A stretch of DNA of 10,854 nt. It comes from Mycobacterium sp. (GTDB lineage Bacteria; Actinomycetota; Actinomycetes; Mycobacteriales; Mycobacteriaceae). The notes under the pieces are model-generated. The model saw nothing but the letters and a program-made list of their open reading frames with translations, was not told the origin of the DNA and did no database searches. Below are positions 5,815 to 10,854 of this stretch, in pieces. The translations under genes were made by a program, and so were the position numbers. Location: contig JAHBAP020000478.1 in the NCBI GenBank assembly GCA_018500005.2, positions 1 to 10,854 on the forward strand, read 5' to 3'. Within the stretch, counting starts at the first letter, position 1. Each line of letters opens with the position of its first letter.

Positions 5815-8217
5815 CTACGCACCGTCGTCAGCGCGCCGCCACACCACTCTGGGTTCGCCCAACACCCGGCCCTGAATCCACCAGGACACCTCGATCAGCA
5901 CCGCCGCCGCCAGGCCGATCGCGATCGAACCGGCGGTTGCCTCGACATTGGACGGATCCAGCATGAACTCCTCGCGGGCCAACGGCAGTGCGAAGATCAC
6001 GATGTACCCCAGTGCCGACCCGACAATCAACGCTATGCGCCACCACTGGTAGGGCCGGGCCACCACGGACAGCACCCACACCGAACCGATCAGGAGTGTG
6101 ATCAGCGCCGAGGTGGAGGCCTGCATCTGTTGCTGGGCGGTGCCGTTGCTGCCGGGGTATGCCATCAGGTACGACAGGAAGGTCGTCAGTCCGATGATCG
6201 CGCCGGAGGGCAGTGCCGAGATCATCACGAGACGCAAGAAGCCGGTCCGGGCGCGTTCGTTGTTCGGTGCCAGCGACAGGATGAACGCCGGGATCCCGAT
6301 GGTGAACCAGGCCGCGATGGTGACGTGAATCGGTTGGAAGGGATACAGCAGCGGGTCGGTGTGACCGAAGTGCGATATCAGACCGGCCAAACCGACCAGC
6401 AGTGCCAGCAGGACCGAATAGACCGTCTTGGTGAGGAACAGATTCGAGACGCGTTCGATGTTCCCGATCACCCGCCGGCCTTCGCCGACCACGTAGGGCA
6501 GGGTGGCGAACTTGTTGTCCAGCAGCACGATCTGCGCCACCGCCCGGGATGCGGGGCTTCCCGACCCCATCGCCACCCCGATGTCGGCGTCCTTGAGGGC
6601 CAGCACGTCGTTGACGCCGTCGCCGGTCATCGCCACGGTGTGGTCACGCGACTGCAGGGCGTGCACCATGGCGCGCTTCTGGTCCGGGCGCACCCGACCG
6701 AAGGTGGTGTATTCGGTCATGGTGTCGGCCAGCGCGGCCGCATCGGTGGGCAGCTCGCGGGCATCCAGGGTTTCGCCGTGCAGTCCCAGCGACCCGGCCA
6801 CCGCACCGACCGACACCGCGTTGTCTCCGGAGATCACTTTGACGGTGACATGTTGGGAGGCAAAGTAGTTCAGGGTGTCACGAGCATCCGGGCGTACCCG
6901 TTGCTCGAGGACCACCAGGGCGACCGGTCTCACCTGCCCGGGCGCGTCGGGGGCGTCGACGCTGGTGTCGGAGGATCCGAGCAGCAGCACCCGCAGGCCG
7001 CGGGCGCCGATCTGCTCGGCGCGTTCGGCCGCCGGGGTGCCGGGTTGCAGCAGCACATCGGGCGCGCCGATCACCCAGTTGCCGTGCTGGCCGTACGACG
7101 CGCCACTCCACTTGGTCGCCGACTTGAAGGGAGCCACCGCCGTCGGGGTCCAACCGGGCGCCGTCGGATAGGCCTCGGCGATGGCCGCCATGCTGGCATT
7201 GGGCCGGGCGTCGTCGGCGGCCAGGGCGGCCAGCACGGTGGCCACCTGCTGCTCGCCGATGTCCGCCAGCGGTGTCGCCTCCGCCAGTCGCATGCCGTTC
7301 TCGGTCAGGGTTCCGGTCTTGTCGGCGCACACCACGTCGACCCGGGCCAGGCCCTCGATGGCGGGGAGTTCCTGGACCAGGCACTGCCGGCGACCCAATC
7401 GCACGACGCCGACGGCGAAGGCGATCGAGGTCATCAGCACCAGGCCCTCGGGAACCATCGGCACCAGCGCGCCGACCATCCGCAGCACCGACTCCTGCCA
7501 GCCGACGTGGGTGAGGAACAGTTGGGTGTAAATGGTCAGCAACCCGGTGGGCCACAGCAGGTACGTGATGAACTGCAGGATCTTGTTGATCCCCGATCGC
7601 AGTTCGGATTTCACCAGGGTGAACTTGCTGGCCTCCTCGGCCAGCCGCGCCGCGTACGCCTCGCGGCCGACCTTGGTCGCGCGGTAGGCCCCGGTTCCGG
7701 CGACGACGAAGCTGCCCGACATGACCGGGTCGCCGACGTTCTTGTGGATCGGGTCGGCTTCCCCGGTGAGCAGCGATTCGTCCACCTCGCAGGTGGAGGC
7801 CTCCACCAGTTCGCCGTCGACGACGATCTGGTCGCCCGGGCCGAGTTCGATGATGTCATCGAGCACCACCTGGTTGGGCGCCAACTCGGCGGTGCCGGCC
7901 TGGCGCCGCACCGTCGGCTTGGCCTGACCGACGATGGCCAGGCTGTCCAGGGTCTGCTTGGCACGCAACTCCTGGATGATGCCGATGGCACTGTTGGCGA
8001 CGATGAGCAGGCCGAACAGTCCGTTGATCAGTGATCCGGTGGCCAGAACGATGGCGAACAGGACCCCGAGGATGGCGTTGATCCGGGTGAAGACGTTGGA
8101 GCGGACGATGTCGCCGACACTGCGCGAGGCCCGACTGGGTACGTCGTTGGTCTTGCCCGCGGCGACCCTGGCCGCGACTTCGGCGTCGGAGAGTCCCGCG
8201 GCGATACTGAGGGTCAT
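5815..8217 (-). CDS. ctpE: CtpE, P-type calcium-transporting ATPase
   Basis: An 800-residue inner-membrane cation pump close in length to M. tuberculosis CtpE (Rv0908, about 797). P-type ATPase landmarks are all present: actuator loop SLLTGEADP (TGE at 151-153), helix-4 motif PEGL (256-259), phosphorylation site DKTGTLT with Asp299, FKSATKWSG in the nucleotide domain, and hinge [15 protein letters not shown] (531-545). There are two helix pairs before the catalytic domain and about six helices after residue 590. The N-terminus is short and lacks a heavy-metal CxxC domain, unlike P1B pumps. CtpE of M. smegmatis has been described as a Ca2+ importer needed in low calcium; the same role is inferred here. 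The ATG at 8217 overlaps the serine hydrolase stop as ATGA with no Shine-Dalgarno, so it is coupled to that gene. Symbol given on motifs, length and locus. Confidence 0.95.
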   Translation of the reverse strand: MTLSIAAGLSDAEVAARVAAGKTNDVPSRASRSVGDIVRSNVFTRINAILGVLFAIVLATGSLINGLFGLLIVANSAIGIIQELRAKQTLDSLAIVGQAKPTVRRQAGTAELAPNQVVLDDIIELGPGDQIVVDGELVEASTCEVDESLLTGEADPIHKNVGDPVMSGSFVVAGTGAYRATKVGREAYAARLAEEASKFTLVKSELRSGINKILQFITYLLWPTGLLTIYTQLFLTHVGWQESVLRMVGALVPMVPEGLVLMTSIAFAVGVVRLGRRQCLVQELPAIEGLARVDVVCADKTGTLTENGMRLAEATPLADIGEQQVATVLAALAADDARPNASMAAIAEAYPTAPGWTPTAVAPFKSATKWSGASYGQHGNWVIGAPDVLLQPGTPAAERAEQIGARGLRVLLLGSSDTSVDAPDAPGQVRPVALVVLEQRVRPDARDTLNYFASQHVTVKVISGDNAVSVGAVAGSLGLHGETLDARELPTDAAALADTMTEYTTFGRVRPDQKRAMVHALQSRDHTVAMTGDGVNDVLALKDADIGVAMGSGSPASRAVAQIVLLDNKFATLPYVVGEGRRVIGNIERVSNLFLTKTVYSVLLALLVGLAGLISHFGHTDPLLYPFQPIHVTIAAWFTIGIPAFILSLAPNNERARTGFLRLVMISALPSGAIIGLTTFLSYLMAYPGSNGTAQQQMQASTSALITLLIGSVWVLSVVARPYQWWRIALIVGSALGYIVIFALPLAREEFMLDPSNVEATAGSIAIGLAAAVLIEVSWWIQGRVLGEPRVVWRRADDGA

Positions 8218-9773
8218 CGGGAAAAGGTTCCCATCTTGTCGGTGTCGAAGTATTCGAGCGTCAGGGTGTTTCCATCGAAGGTGGCCTTGGAAACGCTTCC
8301 GGGCGGGGCGTTTTCATTCCTGAGCGCGAAGGTGAACACGTCGGCGTCCCAGTGTTTCAACGGGTAGAAGTCCCGTCGCGGCCCCAATGTCAGGGTGAGC
8401 TTGCCGTCGGTGTTGGCGACTTTCGCCGGCCCCCAATAATCGTTGGCGTAGTTACCGACGTAGGACGGCAGCGGGCGCGACGGCGCGGGATTGCTGGGCG
8501 GCTGCCTGCCGGCCAAATCGCCGACGGGCTTGTCCAAACCGGCGAACGCCTCGGCGTACAACCCGCGCCAGTCCTCGCGCACCTTCCCGAACTCGACGAG
8601 GTCGGTGAATTCGGCGGTGAGGGTTTCGGCAACACCGACGGGTGTGGCGTTGGTGAGGGCGATGATCGCGACGTCGGCGGAGGGAATGACGACGAAATTC
8701 GTTCCGGCACCTAGCGAAAAGGCGCCGGAGTGGCTGAACTGGACCCGTCCCGCCGGCGAGGTGCTGACGTTGAATCCGTAGCCGTAGAACCCCGATCGCA
8801 TTGCGGGCTCGGTGGGCGGACTGGAGACCATCCGGGGGGTGACCGCGGCCAGCAGCTTCTGCGGGTCGGCCACGGGAGCTCCGTTGTAGGTCCCGTTGGC
8901 CAGCACCATCGAAAGCCAGTGCGCCATATCGTTGACCGAGGAGCTCACACCGCCGGCCGGGGACTGCGGGTCGGGGTCCCGGGTGTAGCGGGGTTGGTAG
9001 GCGCCGTCCACCAGGACGTGGCCGACCGCTTTGTTGGTCCGAGCCGCATAGTCGGAGAACCGCGAACTGGTCGAGGCCATGTCCAGCGGCCGATAGATCA
9101 CAGCTTCGCTGAGATCCTCCCAGGACTTTCCGGCTGCGGCGGCGACCGCTTCGGCGCCGGCGGTCACACCGAAGTTGGTGTAGGCGTAGGACGTTCGGAA
9201 CGGCGCCAACGGCAGCAGGCGCAACCGTTCCAGGACGGTGCGGCGGTCGTAGCCGAGGTCCTCGAGCATGTCCCCGGCGTGGTCGGGCAGTCCGGACCGG
9301 TGCGCGAACAGGTCCCCGACGGTGAGCATGCGGGTCACCGCCGGGTCCGACAGAGCGAACCAGGGCAGCTTCCCGGCGACCGGGGTGTCCCAGCCGACGG
9401 GTCCGACTCCCGCCACCACGCTGGCGGCGATCGGTTTGGACAGCGAGGCCAGTTGGAAGACGGTGTCGGAATCCCCTTTTGCGGGATTGCGGGAGTCGCG
9501 TACCCCGAAGCCCTTGGCGTAGATGGTCTTTCCGCCGTGGACGACGGCCACCGCCATGCCGGGGATTCCGGAGGACTTCATCAGCTCTTCGGCGATCCCG
9601 TCGAGTTTGCTCACCGCGTTGTCCACGGCGTTGTCGGGCAGCGCCATGGCGGGAACCAGTTGGGGCGGCTCGTCGGACAGCACTGGGGGCTCGGCCGGAT
9701 TGCTACAGGCGGTCAGTGCGGTGATCAACGCGGCCGCCGCGATCCGTCGGCCGACCCTCAAAGCCGCCACCAC
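8214..9773 (-). CDS. Beta-lactamase/PBP-like serine hydrolase lipoprotein (Rv0907-like)
   Basis: A 519-residue exported serine hydrolase of the class C beta-lactamase/D-alanyl-D-alanine carboxypeptidase family. Residues 1-23 form a lipoprotein signal with lipobox LTAC (Cys23). The catalytic domain (about 50-395) has SxxK as SLSK with nucleophile Ser110 and Lys113, YTN (Tyr198-Asn200) and HSG (348-350) in place of KTG. The C-terminal part (about 435-519), beginning [13 protein letters not shown], looks like the DUF3471 beta-domain common in this family. Substrates may be envelope peptides or esters; real beta-lactamase activity is not implied. It corresponds to Rv0907 by position and architecture. 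The GTG at 9773 (or the adjacent GTG at 9770) is the start; it overlaps the upstream MBL gene by 16 bases, and the stop overlaps ctpE by 4. The operon assignment is strong; the substrate is unknown. Confidence 0.9.
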   Translation of the reverse strand: MVAALRVGRRIAAAALITALTACSNPAEPPVLSDEPPQLVPAMALPDNAVDNAVSKLDGIAEELMKSSGIPGMAVAVVHGGKTIYAKGFGVRDSRNPAKGDSDTVFQLASLSKPIAASVVAGVGPVGWDTPVAGKLPWFALSDPAVTRMLTVGDLFAHRSGLPDHAGDMLEDLGYDRRTVLERLRLLPLAPFRTSYAYTNFGVTAGAEAVAAAAGKSWEDLSEAVIYRPLDMASTSSRFSDYAARTNKAVGHVLVDGAYQPRYTRDPDPQSPAGGVSSSVNDMAHWLSMVLANGTYNGAPVADPQKLLAAVTPRMVSSPPTEPAMRSGFYGYGFNVSTSPAGRVQFSHSGAFSLGAGTNFVVIPSADVAIIALTNATPVGVAETLTAEFTDLVEFGKVREDWRGLYAEAFAGLDKPVGDLAGRQPPSNPAPSRPLPSYVGNYANDYWGPAKVANTDGKLTLTLGPRRDFYPLKHWDADVFTFALRNENAPPGSVSKATFDGNTLTLEYFDTDKMGTFSR

Positions 9774-10827
9774 GGATCGGTCATCGGCTCGACGATGGCG
9801 TCAGGGCTCACCCGGCCACCCGGCCTGGGCACCGCGGTATCCACACCGGCTTCGGCGGCCGCGTCCACGAGTCGTTCGGCCGGCTCGGACCAGGGGTGCG
9901 GGGCAAGCCGGAAGGTGCACCAGTGGATCGGGACGAGCAGCCCCCGCTCGGTGCCGTTGAGATCGCGATGAGCACGGACGGCCTCCTCGGGATTCATGTG
10001 GATATCCGGCCAGGACTTGTTGTAGGCGCCGATCGGCAGCAGGGTGAGGTCGAAAGGCCCGTGCGCGGCGCCGATATCGGTGAAGCCGGCGGTGTAACCG
10101 GTGTCGCCGCCGAAATAGGCTCGGTGGGCGGGACCGGCTATGACGAATGAGGACCACAGGGTGTTGTTGCGGGACAGGAACCGGCCGGAGAAGTGCCGGG
10201 CCGGAGCGCAGGTCAGGGTGAGCTCGTCGATGGAATACGCGCCGCCCCAATCCAGTTCGACGACCCGGTCCGCCGGGATTCCCCAGGCCCGCAGGTGGGC
10301 GCCCACGCCCAGCGGGGTGACGAACATGCAGCGCTGAGTGCGGGCCAGTGTCCGCACGGTGTCCATGTCGAGATGGTCGTAGTGGTCGTGGCTGATGACC
10401 ACCGCGTCCAGTGCGGGCAGTGCCTCCAGCGGCAGCGGCGGCGGGTGCAGCCGCTCGGGGCCGACCGTGCGCGACGGTGAGCAACGCCTGCTCCACACCG
10501 GGTCGGTGAGCAGCCGGTAGCCGTCGATCTCCAGCAGCGCGGTGGCATGTCCCAGCCAGGTGACCGACAACGGTTCTGCGGCGCCCGCAGCAGCGGGTCC
10601 GGCGAGCGGAACCGGTTTGCGTGGTCGACTGCGCGATTCGCCGGAGAACATCTCGAACAGTACGAGCCGGTTCTCTTCGACGTCGATCTTGATCGCCGAG
10701 GAGTGCTCGAGATTGTGGAACACCCCGCTGCGGTAGTTCGGCGATCCGGCGGCGGCGGCGCGGATCGCGGCCGGCCCGGCCCCGAGGGCGGCGGGGGGGT
10801 CGCGCAATGCCCGCAAGGCCCATCCCC
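9758..10827 (-). CDS. MBL-fold hydrolase, NAPE-PLD/UlaG-like (Rv0906-like), 5' end missing
   Basis: A zinc metallohydrolase of the metallo-beta-lactamase fold. Numbering from the TTG at 10816, it has HxHxDH as SHDHYDH (H143, H145, D147, H148), a further ligand H208 in ARHFSG, bridging Asp238 in GGDTG and H298 in PIHW. YNKSWPDIHMNPEEAV is typical of the N-acylphosphatidylethanolamine phospholipase D branch, so a lipid phosphodiester is one possible substrate. It corresponds to Rv0906 (about 370 residues). The frame stays open to the edge (GWALRALRDPPAALGA resembles the Rv0906 N-terminal region as recalled) but genomic sequence stops at 10827, where adapter begins. The true start and any signal or membrane anchor are therefore missing; TTG 10816 or any start inside the adapter would be false. 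It is the most upstream visible gene of the operon with the serine hydrolase and ctpE. Confidence 0.88.
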
Positions 10828-10854
10828 CTGTCTCTTATACACATCTCCGAGCCC
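10828..10854. other. Nextera/Tn5 adapter remnant (not genomic)
   Basis: CTGTCTCTTATACACATCT at 10828-10846 is the 19-base Tn5 mosaic end used in tagmentation libraries, and the following CCGAGCCC matches the start of the Nextera read-2 adapter. It lies at the very end of the window, so this is untrimmed adapter at a contig end. Frames entering it on the minus strand begin MCIRD or MYKRQ, the known protein signatures of this contamination. It should be removed before annotation. Confidence 0.97.

Noticed and set aside
6130..8034. 634-codon open frame antisense to ctpE
   Set aside because: It is a mirror of a well-supported P-type ATPase in high-GC DNA. The translation is Gly/Arg/His/Gln-rich with no domain or membrane pattern.
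8730..9971. 413-codon open frame antisense to the serine hydrolase
   Set aside because: Low-complexity Gly/Arg/Val translation, fully covered by a gene with signal peptide and SxxK, YxN and HSG motifs.
10793..10799. Run of seven G near the contig end as a possible frameshift
   Set aside because: The MBL reading frame gives plausible family-like residues on both sides (LRALRD and PAALGAG), so no frameshift is needed.
9801..10844. Minus-strand frames beginning MCIRDR and MYKRQ at the right edge
   Set aside because: Their starts lie inside the Nextera adapter and they are out of frame with the MBL-fold protein; these N-termini are adapter artefacts.
10828..10846. Tn5 mosaic end as evidence of a real transposon
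   Set aside because: It is the engineered hyperactive-Tn5 end followed directly by Nextera adapter bases at the sequence terminus; no transposase or second end is present.

Overview
The window is high-GC DNA (dense, short intergenic gaps, many GTG starts and 4-base start/stop overlaps) from an actinobacterium, almost certainly a member of Mycobacteriaceae. The main reason is gene order. Read right to left, it carries a metallo-beta-lactamase-fold protein, a serine-hydrolase lipoprotein, the P-type ATPase CtpE, a small helical protein, an SRPBCC protein, a four-helix membrane protein and a carotenoid oxygenase. From memory this is the order of Rv0906, Rv0907, ctpE (Rv0908), Rv0909, Rv0910, Rv0912 and Rv0913c in Mycobacterium tuberculosis. 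The species cannot be named from the sequence alone. Relative to that locus, four extra genes are present (amidohydrolase, K+ channel, LpqN-type lipoprotein, tandem HxlR regulator), and no glyoxalase in the Rv0911 position is seen. This looks more like an environmental Mycolicibacterium-type genome than a reduced pathogen; that is inference.

Layout. 1-1220 (+): the C-terminal end of a carotenoid cleavage oxygenase, overlapped by 4 bases by a duplicated HxlR-type regulator. 1189-2341 (-): an LpqN-type secreted lipoprotein, whose 3' end overlaps the regulator's 3' end, and a four-helix membrane protein. 2417-4141 (+): a potassium channel with one RCK unit before and one after a two-helix pore, divergent from the membrane protein. 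4145-5746 (-): a tight three-gene unit of a small repeat-helix protein, an SRPBCC protein and an amidohydrolase. 5815-10827 (-): a coupled operon of MBL-fold enzyme (5' end missing), penicillin-binding-protein-like serine hydrolase lipoprotein and CtpE. 10828-10854 is not genomic: it is the Tn5 mosaic end plus the start of a Nextera adapter, so the right edge is a contig end.

How the genes may work together. The right-hand operon combines an envelope serine hydrolase, a NAPE-PLD-like metallohydrolase and a calcium-type P-ATPase, which suggests cell-envelope and divalent-cation homeostasis. The middle unit is the Rv0909/Rv0910 region, called a toxin-antitoxin pair in M. tuberculosis. Here, however, the small protein is built from seven consecutive 11-residue helical repeats, and the SRPBCC gene is translationally coupled to an amidohydrolase; this is the most system-like feature of the window. 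The two divergent genes at 2341 and 2417 each have a mycobacterial -10 hexamer exactly 7 bases before the ATG, suggesting paired leaderless transcripts. No RNA genes, CRISPR arrays, phage genes or insertion sequences were seen, and there is no gene-free stretch longer than about 80 bases.
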